Shown: positions 1 through 11,869, counted from the first letter of the stretch. The stretch is DNA of 64,000 nucleotides from Dermanyssus gallinae (GCA_003439945.1 QVRM01003901.1:1348501-1412500), one strand, 5' to 3'. Notes: generated from the sequence alone by a model not told the origin. Translations and numbers: made by a program.

Positions 1-780
1 CAACATGATAATTGACGTTCTTTTCTTGCCTTCCATTGAGTAGTTTACGTTGTTGATTTTAAGGCTACACGCAGTTACACCTGGTCGAAGAATTTTCGAT
101 GTGGAGCCCTGTGCACGATCCTTGTGTTTATAGAGATGATTGTCGCAGACGCCGTCGGTGTATTGAAACGCGGCACGAAGAGGGAGAGAAATAGACGCCA
201 TAGAGTTTGCAGCCACCCAGTCACTCAGTCAGGCCCATCCACTCTCACTGACTCTCATTCACCCGCCCACCCACAGAAACACACTGATATAGAAAGATAC
301 TTACAGGACCGAGAGAAGCCGCCACTACCCCCCCCCCCTCCCCCACCACATGTGCTTCATGCTGGATGTGTGTGTGCGAGAGAGAGAGAGATGCAATGGA
401 GGGAGTGTGCCTGTGGGAACTTGTGTGTGTCTGTGTGGGTGGGTGGGTTCGCTGTGAGTGTTGCTACCGCATTGGTCAGTCGGCGGGTTTTCTGTAACTT
501 CCCGTTTGCTCTGCCGGCCATGGGTTAATGTTATTTCTGTGTCGTTCAAGTTGTAGTAATGGTAGTAGTAGTATTATAGGGTTGTACCGGGCCATTGGCG
601 GTGATGGAGACGCTGCAACTGCCTTTGTTAGTTAGCTCCAAGCAGGCAAAGTATTCGCCGCAGCACAACGACGACTACGAAATAAAGACAAGTTTTGCCG
701 TGAGCGATATTTAGGCGTCGCGTAAAGTCGACATTCTATTAACACTAATAGCGCCACACGGAGCAGCCCACAAAGACGCT
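1..780. other. Anonymous DNA with low-complexity patches
   Basis: No coding exon is recognised. A C-rich stretch at about 330-350, a short GA run near 379-391 and a GT-rich stretch at about 419-446 explain the open frames found here. Those frames translate to Pro/His/Arg-rich sequence with no domain. Confidence 0.5.
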
Positions 781-794
781 AATAAAAACCGATT

Positions 795-829
795 CTATTG
801 GCTTCACTTCATAGGAGTTAAGCCAATAG
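795..829. repeat. Perfect 10-bp inverted repeat
   Basis: The arms at 795-804 (CTATTGGCTT) and 820-829 (AAGCCAATAG) are exact reverse complements separated by 15 bases. The structure lies directly in front of the LINE ORF1 relic that starts near 831. It could be part of that element's 5' end or chance. Confidence 0.5.
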
Positions 830-830
830 G

Positions 831-1300
831 ATGAAATTATTTCCAAACGCTGGGATGATGCAAACACTAAGAAAAACGATCACACTGTTTCATATTGGCG
901 TCTCTCATATATATGTGTTTGCACTCTTGCTCCTGCAAGAGTGCAATGTCAAGGTTAATCCCGGACCACCATGCGTAACTTGTGCAGGACAAGTGCTTCA
1001 AGTAAAAGAGCGCACAGCTTGCGAAAGATGCGGCAGACCCGTACACAGGCACTGCACTTTCCAAATACCAGGCAAGCATAATTTGCAATATAAGTCGTGC
1101 TTTTGGAGAGAGGTGTCAATAGTTGTTTCAGAAATTTCATAGAAATACAGCCTTGATCAATCCGGTATCATGTGATTGTACCGCTAAGTTTGAAGCCCTC
1201 AAAAACAAATTAAACATCTTGCAAGGAAAATAGTTAGCAAGACCCAACGGCCCACTGGCAAACAGCAGCAGCATCAAAAATATCAAAACAATCTACCCTC
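831..1300 (+). pseudogene. Non-LTR retrotransposon ORF1 relic: 2A-like NPGP motif plus PHD-type zinc finger
   Basis: The frame from 831 runs 103 codons. Residues 24-36 are hydrophobic, an NPGP motif follows at residues 43-46, and then comes a Cys/His array: C48-x2-C51, a second C-x2-C pair, then H and C in RPVHRHC. ORF1 proteins of some CR1-type LINEs are known to start with a 2A-like ...NPGP peptide followed by a PHD-like finger, and the order and spacing here match. After the stop at 1140-1142 a shifted frame carries a short Cys-containing coiled-coil-like stretch (about 1150-1230). The Asp and Glu normally found in the 2A core (DxExNPGP) are replaced by Asn and Lys, so skipping activity is doubtful. 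The copy is truncated and frameshifted. The zinc-finger pattern is seen; assignment to a CR1-like LINE is inferred. Confidence 0.6.
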
Positions 1301-1439
1301 ACCAAATCTGCCCTCAAGTCACAACGACCCTACTCAACGTCGCTCCACTTCGATACAGTCAACAACACAACGTCGCAAGTGCACCTGGTAAGAAAAACCT
1401 GAAACGTAACAAATATTGGCGCACGGCTGGAAGAGGAGG

Positions 1440-2460
1440 ACGTAGCACGCGCTAAAAGCTGTATAGGCACGCAATAGATCTGAACGTTCAAGAATCAGGG
1501 CTGTCTTAGACAGAATATTGAAGTTATCGCACTTTGCAGATGCCCTCAAGAAGTACGTCAGCCGATTTGTTGGATCCAACACAGATGCGAACGTCGAAGC
1601 TCATTGGTATGGATCACGCATATTATAACAGCTACCACCACTTCTCAGTAGACACTAATAAGTTTATTGCGCTACTCGACTTATCAGTGTGGCCAGAGAG
1701 TACACATTTTAGACAGCTAAAGCCGTATAGAGTATATAATGCACTAAACGAAAACGGGAGCTAACATTGGCGCTAAGCGTTGCAGGCCACACAATGACAA
1801 CAACAATAACGATAACGAAATGGAAACATTCAAGTGACTCGATATTGAGTTCGGAAATCGAAACGAGATAAGAGTGTCATTAAAATAAGTAAGCCCTATA
1901 AAAAAAAGTACTGGCTCAGAGGTGTATACAGTTACTTTTTGAACGATTACTTCCGGGGCGAAATTTGCGAATGGTGCAACATAGTTTTATATCAATGCCA
2001 GATCTTTCCTTATGTTCCCGCCAGGCAAAAACGAAGGCGTATTTTACTCTAGTTTACTTCACTGGGCTTGTGGAGTCTTTATGTATGCATAAAGGCAGTG
2101 TCTTGCAAACGTATGTATACATTTTTACCGCGCACGGTTCCACTTATTTCAAAATAAAAGGCGTTTTCTAGACTATTCCCTGCTGCAAGCCGATATTTTG
2201 TATGGTTATTTCGACGTAATTGAAGGCACAGAGCTGTAACGGGTAAAACAATAAGCAATTCAGTTTGAGGTAGCGTGTACCCTAAGCTCTATCTTAAATG
2301 TTTGCTCCTCGACGTATAGTAGTAATATAACAGCTATCGTGCAAGCACGCTATGTAGCCAACGTCTAGTCAACAAATTAACAAGGTAAGTCAATAAAATG
2401 TAAGCGCAAAAAGCGTATTGAAAAACACTCAGGTTAAGCATTCTTCAAGGTCCCATTCAC
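1440..2460. other. Anonymous DNA, nothing recognised
   Basis: Only short, compositionally random open frames are present. A consensus splice-donor-like site lies at about 2385-2392 (AAG then GTAAGT), but the frame before it is short and has stops close upstream. Confidence 0.4.
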
Positions 2461-2465
2461 GAGCT

Positions 2466-2562
2466 CAATAATAATAATAATAATAAACGCCGGCTGTATT
2501 GTCGGTTCCATGGAATAATATTTAGGAGCTAGGAGTACACGTTCACACCTCACAATTGTAAC

Positions 2563-2593
<31 letters not shown>

Positions 2594-2611
2594 CATCATC
2601 ATCATCATCAT
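2466..2611. repeat. (AAT)n and (AAT)n(CAT)n microsatellites
   Basis: An AAT run lies at 2466-2486. A compound AAT-to-ATC run lies at 2566-2611. They resemble the tails of LINE copies elsewhere in the window, but no LINE body is recognised next to them. Confidence 0.8.
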
Positions 2612-2879
2612 TATCAGTAATACGTTTATATGATGGGTACTTCACGATATCTAAGAGGTCGAATTGGCGGACGACAATGTCGACAGCAACAATTGTCCGA
2701 CAATTTCTCGTCAGGTTTCGTGCACAGCGCGCTACGTACTTCATCTCTGCATCATGACGAAAGCACTGCCGTCTGCTTTGGCTGACAGTGCAGCAGGCTT
2801 TAGCCGATACTGGCGGCCCATGCTCGTCAAGTAGCGCCCCATGGCCAACGATACCTCGAAAGTATAAAGCAGGAAAAGA

Positions 2880-2880
2880 G

Positions 2881-2911
<31 letters not shown>

Positions 2912-2925
2912 AAGAAAGAGGGGGT
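2880..2925. repeat. Compound (TA)n(GA)n microsatellite
   Basis: A TA run passes directly into a GA run. The same TA-then-GA order on the plus strand is seen at 21314-21373 and 31879-32133. Confidence 0.85.
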
Positions 2926-3039
2926 GCGAAGAAGGAAAATGGGGAGCTTGTAGAGCAAATAAATGCGGTAGCGGCAGCAGCAGCAGTTGGGACCTGGACG
3001 CGGTCCGGACTACAGTTGAAGCTCTGCGAGTGATTTGAT

Positions 3040-3770
3040 CAATACCGCGACTGGCTGACTGACCGACCGACCGACGGACCTTTCGACCGATCGATAGACT
3101 GACTGACTGATGGACGGACAGACGGACTGTCCGCCTGTCTCCTGTTAGCTTTCCGACCTTCGTTTGTTCTACAATGTGCTAGAACGTCAACGACGACAAC
3201 GACGACAACAACAACATCATCATCTAACCAGTTCGCCAATACAAGCGGCTTCCTCGACCTCATATTATTACTTCTGCTGCTGCTTTTGGGAGTCGCTCAC
3301 TGCCGCGTCTCTTATTGCCTGTTGTTACAGTTACGCCTGCCACTGATGATGATGGTGGTGGTACTGCTGCCGCTGCTGCTGTTGCTTTTGGTTGTTGTTG
3401 TTCAACTTGCTGATGGATAGGTAGGTAGGTGGGTGAGTGATAGAGAGAGAGAGAGAGAGAGAGAGAGGAGAAGGGAGGGCGGGCAAAGGGGTAGTCAAGG
3501 CCGACGTCATGGTTGAACAACGACTTCATTGGCTGGTCGATTGGTTAGCTGGTCAGTCATCAAAGGGACGGTGGGGCTGGCTAGCGGGATGCGGGGTGCG
3601 GGGGCGGGGGTTAGTGGTGGGGTTGTGGCGATGGTTGGTTTTTTTGTTAGCGTTCTGTAAGAAGCCGGTTTGCTTGCTGTGCAATCGTCGGTCTGGCGGT
3701 CGGGCGGACCGACCACTCACAAAACGGTGCCGCCGGCTGTCGCTGGCTGGCTCCCGCCGATGATCGACCT
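3040..3770. other. Triplet- and tetranucleotide-rich block
   Basis: GACC/GACT/GACA tetranucleotide drift (3050-3130), CAACGA and CTG/GTT triplets (3185-3415) and a GA run (3440-3468) fill this GC-rich block. Overlapping open frames on both strands give Gln, Ser, Arg or Val runs with no domain. Similar blocks recur at 32.8-36, 44.8-46.1 and 59.5-60.9 kb. They could be promoter or 5' untranslated regions of long-intron genes, but no exon is proven. Confidence 0.45.
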
Positions 3771-4037
3771 TGACTTCTTCGGCGAGAAGTTGAACTTGTG
3801 GCCGCTTGTGTAGCGGCTATGGCGGCTGCAACTGCATGGCACTGGCCGCCTGGCTAACATACTTGCAACATTGCGCCAACAACCGCAACAACAAAAAAAG
3901 AAACAACTAAGCTAGCAAACAGATTGCACACACATCTAACAAAATTCGATCACATGATACAAATGGAATACAGGGAAATATGTCTGACATCCAGCTTGAA
4001 CTCAGCGCCACGGGTTTGATACTGCTGCAAACTAAGG

Positions 4038-4069
4038 ATATATATATATATATATATACATATATATAA
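4038..4069. repeat. (TA)n microsatellite
   Basis: A TA run with one CA interruption. Confidence 0.8.
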
Positions 4070-4079
4070 TCCACATCAG

Positions 4080-6265
4080 AGTCCACAACGTGCTATGCCG
4101 TTTGACCTAAAGCGCGGCAACGAAAACCGTAGCAACAACAGAAGCAAGTTTCGCCACGCCACGCGTTATTTTGTGTGAATTGTCCCGCCAGTTGCTATAA
4201 ACGATTAATCGGGGAGAATTGTTAGTAAAGCCTAGAGTTCACTGATACCACCTGCGTTCCCACAGCAGCTAAGCTTTCACGCCAAACAGTGTCATCATTG
4301 AAATTCTAGCACCTCACCCTTGTAAACTTATAGAATACATAGCATACGGCAAAATGCTGTTTGTTATTAATAGCTTTGCATTTGCAAAGTCAACCGCACG
4401 GTCACTCAAAATTGTCCAGATGGTTGGCACAGCCGTTGCAAGCTGTCCGCACAGGTCGGCTAGCGTCGTTAGCGTGAGAAACGCCCGCTGTCGTTACGCT
4501 GTCCGTGAATGTTACGAGCAGCAGCAACGAATACATTGGTCTGTTTAGGGACGAATATAACGGTTCAACTCCTCGGAAAAACTGGAACAGGATATCTCCA
4601 CAGAACATGAAACGGATATAGAGCTCATATTGAATTCAACTCAAATCAGTTGAAATGCACCTTTATTTTGTCAAAGACTTACAATATTTACATTTTACAA
4701 ACCGTTACCTAGACTCATACAAGAGTCAGTTTACTCGTGTGCCGACATTTGCACTGTTAGGGTTTCAAGTTCTCAGCGCCCTGGCCATCCGCCTCGAAAA
4801 CATGTTCTGCACACTATCTGTTGTGGCAATTTGTTTTGGCGATATGGTGTTATTATGTCAGGATATATACTATAATACAGTTCTCTAGAGACGTTTCACC
4901 GACCAGACATATGTCAGAATAGTTACAACGCGCGTTGGCTAACAGTACAAGACTGGGGCCGAAGTGAACAACCAGACAAACAACGTACAACAACGACAAA
5001 GCAGGCAGCAGGAGTATGAGCCTCTTCACCAGCATAGATATCAGACAAAAATCGCTACCACAGCAATAGGAAACAAACACGTGACATAATAAGGAAACAT
5101 ATTCATCATAATGTTGTAACATTATGTCACAGTCAACCAATTGCCACTGTTACAGTTACTCATTTATGCAATTCAGGGCATAGATTTGTCTAGTAGTAGA
5201 TGTAAACGAATACGTCGAGTTTGTCAAATGACGCGACACCTTTTTGACACAGCTCGTTTCGATTCACTTTGAGCGTTACAGTACAGTGGGCATCCCTTTT
5301 TCGGACGATGCGCAATGCATCCGCAACGGGCCGTCGGACCCTGCACGATCCGACTAAATTGTAATTTATTTGGACGACACGTGAAGAGGAAGACACGTCC
5401 GCGGGGGCCAATTATCATCCCCATAGTTTATGAATACTTCAATACACTTATTTCTAAACGTTGCGGCACCATTGAGTAGAGATAAGTAACAATGCCCAAT
5501 TGAATGTATCATATATTTATAACTTGAAATCGCGAGCAAGGAAAACAAAACTACCAAGTGGCTGAATCGACTCACTGAATTCAGTCCTGAATATATGTCT
5601 ATGCTAGAGAGTAGATTGGGACGACTACTTCGATTTGTTTGTTTTTTTCTTTTGGAACCTAACATATTTCTGATTTGTTATGGAAAAGTTTCAGTATCTC
5701 GATATGAAGACTAGGGAGCAACTTCTGCTACTGAGCAAAGGAGCTATGCAATGAGAGGAAGTCCCTGATCCTTTTTGCCACCATACGCAAGCACCTCGAT
5801 TACGTTTAGAGTGTTTTAGATTCCTTTAGGCACCAAGGTTATTTTAATTCAACGACGTCGGCTGAACACGTTACATGTAAAGCGCGATATAAAACAAAGT
5901 ACAGTGACGTTTTGAAGTGGTCCTTGCCTGAACCACCGTAGCTTGCTATCTATGCGTGCAAACGCGCATACTGCTATTCCTACTGACTAAACGAATAGCA
6001 CCTATAATAATAACAATGACTATAACGCAAACTTAAAACGCTGGGGCTCGCTCATGAAGGGGCCCATAAAACACCCGCAGTGACAACATTGAAAGTGAGC
6101 CAATCATCAGGAGCCACAGCGACAACAACAACAATATAAGATGTCGCAATAGAGCTAGGCTGACAATAAAACGTCACATATCACCACTATTCGCCACGCA
6201 CACTGAGAGGCAGAGTTCCACTGTTGGCTATGACGAGCAGTACCGTAGATCAGTCGAGGACAATA
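4080..6265. other. Anonymous DNA, nothing recognised
   Basis: Open frames up to about 99 codons occur on both strands. They show no domain, no splice-bounded structure and no element similarity that I can recognise. Confidence 0.4.
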
Positions 6266-6371
6266 CTACAATGCCGTCAGTGCACTGTCATTATTCCATC
6301 CATCACGTTGCTCGTGTGACCAACTCCGTGCCACAATAAAGCTGCACCGCCTACGCCGACCGCACCGCAAG

Positions 6372-6465
<94 letters not shown>
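6372..6465. repeat. (TA)n microsatellite, about 94 bp
   Basis: A nearly pure TA run with one early CA step. The minus-strand Tyr-Ile frames across it are artefacts. Confidence 0.95.
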
Positions 6466-6467
<2 letters not shown>

Positions 6468-6479
6468 AACAAAGTAACA

Positions 6480-7012
6480 TGTTCTCTTGAAATCAGGACT
6501 AGATAATTTGATGCACTGAATCGCCTGAATATGGTAGCTACAGTGCGCGGTATATTTTATTTTCGTTGCGCCTCCGAGGATGTCACGCCATTAATCATAA
6601 AGTGAGGTATTTTAGATTTGTCGTTTGGACCGAAAAGCAGATCTTTTTATATCACGCAGTTTTTTTTATATTGGCAACAACTATGTACAATAGACATATT
6701 TTGTTTTGCTCATTGCAGTATGTTAACACATATAGCCGCACAGAAAACGAACATTGGTCGTGCGGACATCCTCGTCTTGACTGTTCAGCGGAGAGGTCAA
6801 TATGTGATTTATGACGGCTGATTAATAATCGCTGGCGCCTTAGTTAGGCATAGCTCGGCTGATAAAGAGCAATGACGGGCATGTTTGTAGTTGTATCAGT
6901 GCTTATAACCTAGCGATACTACCTTGGTTTTAGTCCCGTGTAGTTTAAGTGCAATACTATAGCACTCTTAGCATGCAGTAGCATCGTATACTATCTAAGA
7001 GATCGGACCGAC
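6480..7012. other. Anonymous DNA
   Basis: No element or gene is recognised. A pyrimidine-rich stretch ending TTGCAG at about 6719 resembles a splice acceptor and is followed by about 90 open bases, but no homology supports an exon. Confidence 0.35.
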
Positions 7013-7840
7013 TTGTGTAAGTGTATAAGTGCTCCATTACAAAGTGCAGGCTTTACTACATCGATCATAATAGATCAGTTCGCAAATTCCGAGACGGCTG
7101 ACATGCATTGCATGTGCGGTAACGCAGACAGTAACGCGAAGAGCGCGTGCCGATTGTACACGGACCGTTTTCCAAATAGGGGCCTACCTCATCGTCATAC
7201 GTTTACGAGATCACATCGTCAGCTATGTGAAACAGAATCAGTTCATAATCGTGGCTACGACGCGGGACGTCCACGGACGATGAGCTATGGAAGAGCATTG
7301 CTGAAGAATTAAACCAGCGTCTTTCGACAAATATTAGGGCAGTGGCTGCAAGTATCAGTACCGTGCGCATATTACTAACTGAAAAAGAGCCGCATCCGTT
7401 CCAGTTTCAGAGAGCTCAAGATTTAGGGCCCATGGATTACCAGAAACGTACTGATTGGTGTCGTTGGTTTCTGCAGCAAGAAAAAAAAATGTGGAGTTTC
7501 TGGCACTTGTTCTTTATACGGAAGAGGCCTTGTTTACTTAAGAGTTTATGATGTGTTTGATGCACATAAGTCTCATTGGTAGGCCAGGGAAGACCTGCAC
7601 CTGACCCGCCCGCATACACATGTCTGGGCTGGCATGGTGAATAACCACATTATCTTCACATACTTCCCGACAGAATAAGCGGAAAATCGTGCCGCACAGT
7701 TTGAGTGAAACATTGCCTGAACTTTTCATAAGATCTTCACTCAGGTGCGTGTATCCAGCTCGACGGAGTGCCACCACAGAATACCGCTGCGGTGCGGGCC
7801 AACCTAAACGCAACCTTATCAAATCGGTCGATTGACCGGA
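7013..7840 (+). pseudogene. Degraded Tc1/mariner-superfamily (DDE) transposase
   Basis: Family-like blocks occur in order on the plus strand, split by frameshifts and stops. They are an N-terminal helix-turn-helix-like segment (about 7100-7260, including RLYTDRFPNRGLPHRHTFTR), a second segment after a frameshift (about 7268-7480, including DYQKRTDWCRWFLQQ), a degraded first-acid block (LYTEEALFT, about 7512), VWAGMVNNHIIF (about 7624), and the second-acid block QLDGVPPQNTAAV (about 7760), where the aspartate is kept. This order matches the transposases related to Tc1/mariner that carry a DUF4817-like N-terminus and are common in arthropod genomes. No terminal inverted repeats were found. The copy is clearly dead. 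The family call rests on motif order, not a database match. Confidence 0.65.
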
Positions 7841-7949
7841 GCGGAGCTGATCGGAAGAATAAACGTCGCTTTTATATACATCAAGCAGTGTCTGGAAACA
7901 CTATGGATCAGTTGTAACAGTCTTGACCCGCATTTTAAGCGTCAGAAGA

Positions 7950-8490
7950 CTGGCAGTAAAGTTCGTTCCAAAAAGATTGAATTTTTAACAAATTAACGCC
8001 CGTCGAGAAATGTCTGAATTGAACTTTCAGGCGGTAGCAGAAAACCCAGGATTGCTTTAGAGAGTGATTACATGAGACCAAAACCCACGCATCCCAGTGG
8101 TGCTTCTATGGAGAGAGTCTATCGAAGAAAATCAAATAGAACAGAATCATCCAAGGCTCTTTTGACTGTTTTTTTACTGCAAGAGATAATCTTCCACTAT
8201 TTTGGATAATTTTTTGAAATTTTGAGAACAAAAGATTGCGCGAGTAAGGTCGACGCAAGAGACCTGATCGCTGGGCAATCAGCTCCTGGACCCTTCATCA
8301 CGACAACGCACCGGCACGCACATCTTTACTGATTTCGGATCATTTGATGAAAAATCGATTCACGTATTTCCCCAACCACCCTATTCGCCGGACCTGGCTC
8401 TGGCACATTTTCCTGTTGTCCAACATAGACTGTCCCCATTCAAGAGCAGATATTGCAAAGCTTAATAGACAGGTTTTGCAAGATAAGCGG
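7950..8490 (+). pseudogene. Degraded mariner transposase fragment
   Basis: Plus-strand blocks resemble a mariner catalytic domain: KTHASQWC (about 8082), FDCFFTARDN (about 8160), then LHHDNAPARTSLLISDHLMK (about 8296-8355), which keeps the second catalytic aspartate. After a frameshift comes PQPPYSPDLALAHF (about 8370), where His stands at the position of the third Asp. At least two frameshifts and internal stops are present. The sequence differs from the mariners at 13.4 kb and 40.4 kb, so this is a separate lineage. Ends and inverted repeats are not identifiable. Confidence 0.65.
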
Positions 8491-8499
8491 TTAGAAATC

Positions 8500-9848
8500 T
8501 AAGCAGTTGCATTGAATAAATACGTTAAATAAGATGAAACATTGAATAAGAAATGTCTTTACCAACACATACAAGAATATTCAAATATCTGTTTTCATTT
8601 AGATACATCATTTGAATCAAGCTGAGGCGTGGCCATATAGCACATAGGTGGCGTCGGTGCAACACATGTGGCGCCACCAGCGGGAAAATGAAGCAACAAT
8701 AGCAACATTGGCGCCCTCTATTGGCCAGTACCCATATTATTAGTTGGAATGCCATCATCGTACGCTACTGCTTGCGGGTGCGCCTATGCGGTGACACGGC
8801 GCATGCGTAGTTGGTAGGCTCCAGTCCCTAGTACAGAACGGGCCACCTTGTTTAGAAAAAAAAAGAAAGCATTTGCCCGATATGCTGGTACTGCCAGTCA
8901 CAAACGTCTCACAAGGTATTAAAAGTTAAAAGCAGAACCTAATGATGAGTACATATTTTATTTTTAGACGCCTAATACGTGTAAGCTGTATAGTGCCCAC
9001 TAATTCTAAAACAATACAAAGCACTCGAAATTAAGTGACTTAATAGCTCAAACGGATATGGGTATCTAAAACAGTAATCTAGACCCGTACCATTTACTTA
9101 TGTCGCTCTGCTACCAGCAGTAATAAAACGAAGTTATGTTACCAACAGTAAGTAATAAAATGAAACGATATATCCGAGACTACTAGCCGACTTTCTATCC
9201 TCAAACCTCGGGGAGACAGCAAATAAGTTGCCAAATTGTTGACATATTGTGCTTTGAGCAACCACCAGCGAAACTTTTACTAATCATTTTTGACGCGAAA
9301 TTGGTTGCATTAAGAAAGAAGTGCGGTTCTATCCGATCGATAGCATGCTCATCATGCCTACGACCGATAATTGGGGTTCTCGGTCAAAGCCGGGTTAGAA
9401 ACAGCAGTTCATACAACTCGCATTTTTCTGGCCTCCAGGATTTGCTCTACGTACTTGCTCAAAATGGATTTTTCAAATGATTTTAATACTGTAAGGGAAA
9501 CCATTTGCTAAAGACAGTCAAAGACTCCACACCAGACATGTACCATTATGTCGAGTCCTCATATAGACTTATATATATATATCCTTGTAACGTCTGACTT
9601 AATGTCGTCCCAGAGAGATATACAACAAGCATGGATGATGGCGTACTGGCAGGCAACGCCTCCACAATCGCTAACGACTACAGGAGATGATCGATTTCGA
9701 GAAGGTAATCGGCTTGGCACTGAACCCTCGAAATGCGAACTGTTCGTATGGAATTCTGATGCAGATTAAACAACCTCTGAGGCTGTGAACTGGTTACCGG
9801 GCTGCAACATACTCAGCGCAAACGAAGTAGAGCCACTAGGGGTACCCC
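8500..9848. other. Anonymous DNA, nothing recognised
   Basis: No gene or element is recognised. Several open frames of 70-77 codons lack domains or splice context. Confidence 0.35.
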
Positions 9849-9849
9849 T

Positions 9850-9962
9850 GAGCCCTGTGGCGTGGTGCATTCGCCTGTGCCTCGCGACCGGAGAACACAC
9901 ATAGGTGCGCGAGTTGGAGCCCCACCGTTGCATATTTGTGTTTATGGGGGTCCGTCTATAAA
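9850..9962 (+). repeat. tRNA-derived SINE, family B, plus-strand copy
   Basis: About 110 bases match the reverse complement of 42838-42960 closely. They share CCTCGCGACCGGAGAA, ACACATAGGTGCGCG and the segment down to GTCCGTCTA. The 42.8-kb copy keeps a clean B-box (GGTTCGAACCCC); here it is mutated (GAGTTGGAGCCCC). An A-box-like TGGCGTGGTGCA lies about 45 bases upstream. This is the internal RNA polymerase III promoter layout of a tRNA-derived SINE. The tRNA species is not assigned. Confidence 0.65.
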
Positions 9963-9979
9963 TCAATACGAAAACCAGT

Positions 9980-11258
9980 CCCGTGGACTTTAAATCTTGG
10001 CTGGGAAGCAGCCCGAAAGGTATTTTTTGGGGGGTACCCCTACTTAGGGAAGGTGTCTTCTCCGCATTGCAGAAGTGGCTAGGTAAACTGAGTACCGCTT
10101 CAGAGCGCTTTCCCCTGATAAGGTACCATAGTGGCCTTTACCTACTGAGGTGCTCTTACTCAGCCATACGCCTGACTCATACTAACAAAACGGACGAGCT
10201 ACAACGCTTCAATGATCTTACAGCCGATACGATAACCAGCCTGCTCAGCATTAACTGGACGATACAGCCAAACGACAGGTTTTCTTGCCAATAGTCAAGG
10301 GGGGCTTGACTTACCAGACCTGCCAATATGAGCACTCCCTGCGATAGTTGCTGCCACCCATCAGGTTTCCGGCAGGGTCAACGAGCTTCTTGATTGAGCC
10401 GGCCAGCTCAAATTCCATGCGAGATCAAGCCATGAGCAGTTTGGTTGAGAATCTTGGAACTTCACTAAAATATATTGCATCTTAGAGGAAGTGGTCGGCC
10501 CTGCTAGCCGATCAACATGCTCGCTTACTTACTGATCGAGCTGACAATGACTCTACTAGGGCTCGGTCCAGGTAAACCTCTGCAAAACACGCAAACGATT
10601 GGCTACACGCCCTACCCAGTGCATCATTAGGAACCTTAATGGATGATGACAGTCAAAAATATGTGTTGGTCTCCGTCTCGGTACGCCGCTCACATGTTCC
10701 CATGCAGGGAGCCGGTGGGCACTTGAGCTCACCACGCCTCTATCCTGCGCCATCAGTGAATGTCATCGACCACGTACCGCGGCTATTTATAACACAATAG
10801 CAAAGGCCCTTAGGGCGGCAGGCTAACCAAGTGCGTTGGAATCAACTGGACTAACCAGAAACGACGGCAAGCGTCCCGACGGGATGACTCTCATCCCCTT
10901 TGAACGAGGTCGGACCCTCATATAGGACGCCGCCGTAACCGACTCACTTTCTCCCTCAAGGGTCGGTTTCGGTTCACTTCGAGCAGGTCACGCTGCGACT
11001 CTAGCAGAAATAAACAAAATTAACAAATATGCCGAACTGACAAGAGCCCATAACTTTAGCCCAGTGGCCTTTGAGACCTTGGGACCACCGGGCCCCCTGA
11101 CTGAGAGACTACTTTCAAAAATGGGCGAGCCTTTGAAGATAACTATTGGGGACAAGAAAGCCGCACAATTCTTACGCCAGAGACTTTCCGTTGACGTCCA
11201 GCGGGGCAAAGCGATCTCACTTTTGGGATCGCTTGGCGAAAGGTGCAGACTGTTCTAG
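9980..11258 (+). pseudogene. LINE ORF2 C-terminal region, copy 1 (broken)
   Basis: This is the region downstream of the reverse-transcriptase core of a LINE. An open segment of 103 codons (9983-10294) is followed after breaks by PVKWGGLDLPD-like and ALPAIVAATHQVS-like blocks (about 10288-10370). Then come GLRLGTPL (about 10660), [20 protein letters not shown] (about 10850-10910), and an intact end (11064-11256) with RQRLSVDVQRGKAISLLGSL before TAG at 11256-11258. The same domain recurs at 15541-16384 (plus) and 48430-48860 (minus). Several stops and at least one frameshift make the copy inactive. The LINE clade is not assigned. Confidence 0.7.
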
Positions 11259-11500
11259 ACTAAAAATTAACACGTTCACTTACGCAAGATTGTAATATGA
11301 ATTGATAAATACATTTATAAACTAAACATTTATAAAAAATGAAACGATTATTTGTGGTGCATGATCAGGCAACGGTCTTCGACATAGGTCGACTAGTTGT
11401 TGAACGATGAGCTACTCTCTCGAACAGACCTTTCTGTCACCTCCTTACCTTCACAAATCAGGGTAATAATAGTTAGTGCAACACAAACACGAATATTTAC

Positions 11501-11650
11501 CTTGCGAGACTTCATCGAAAGAATTGATTGTGAAGAATGGCACTGGGCAAGCGCTATGTTATATACAACTTCCAAGTCTGAGGTCCAGCTAGAACGTGTT
11601 TCCAACATGTCACTGGTAGGTAAAATAGACGAACCTATCAAGTCTTCCAT
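11501..11650 (-). CDS. Candidate 50-codon internal exon, product unknown
   Basis: On the minus strand an acceptor (TGTTTTTACAATTAAG) precedes 150 open bases that end at AAG followed by GTAAAT, a fair donor. The reading is 50 codons, phase 0 at both ends, beginning MEDLIGSSILPTSDMLETRS. It is acidic and serine-rich with no recognised domain. It lies downstream of, and on the same strand as, the CDR2-like exon at 14333-14445, which also ends in phase 0, so it could belong to that gene. An overlapping 155-codon open frame on the plus strand (11397-11864) has no recognisable domain and is the competing reading. Low confidence without transcript data. Confidence 0.25.
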
Positions 11651-11869
11651 CTTAATTGTAAAAACACAGTACACCGGCACACCAAAGCTCCTTTTACATT
11701 CCTGTTGTCATCAGAGGACGAAAGCCGCGGAAGCATACGGAAGTGCAATTAAGACTCAGTTTTGCCTCAGGCTACGAGCACAAAGGCCTAAATCTTGTCA
11801 CTATCACTGTTTGAAGGCGGTAGCCTCTTGGGTCGTGAGAATTATAGCACGAAGTTTCGTATAATATTA

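Noticed and set aside
5190..5411. 73-codon minus-strand frame with a PTB-domain-like feel (GSCRV ... VTLKV)
   Set aside because: Too short and no convincing splice signals or conserved core.
6266..6480. Tyr-Ile repeat proteins
   Set aside because: Translations of a (TA)n microsatellite. The same applies at 19628-19911 and 31817-32273.
11397..11864. 155-codon plus-strand frame
   Set aside because: No domain or element similarity recognised. A splice-bounded minus-strand reading overlaps it, so neither is claimed firmly.
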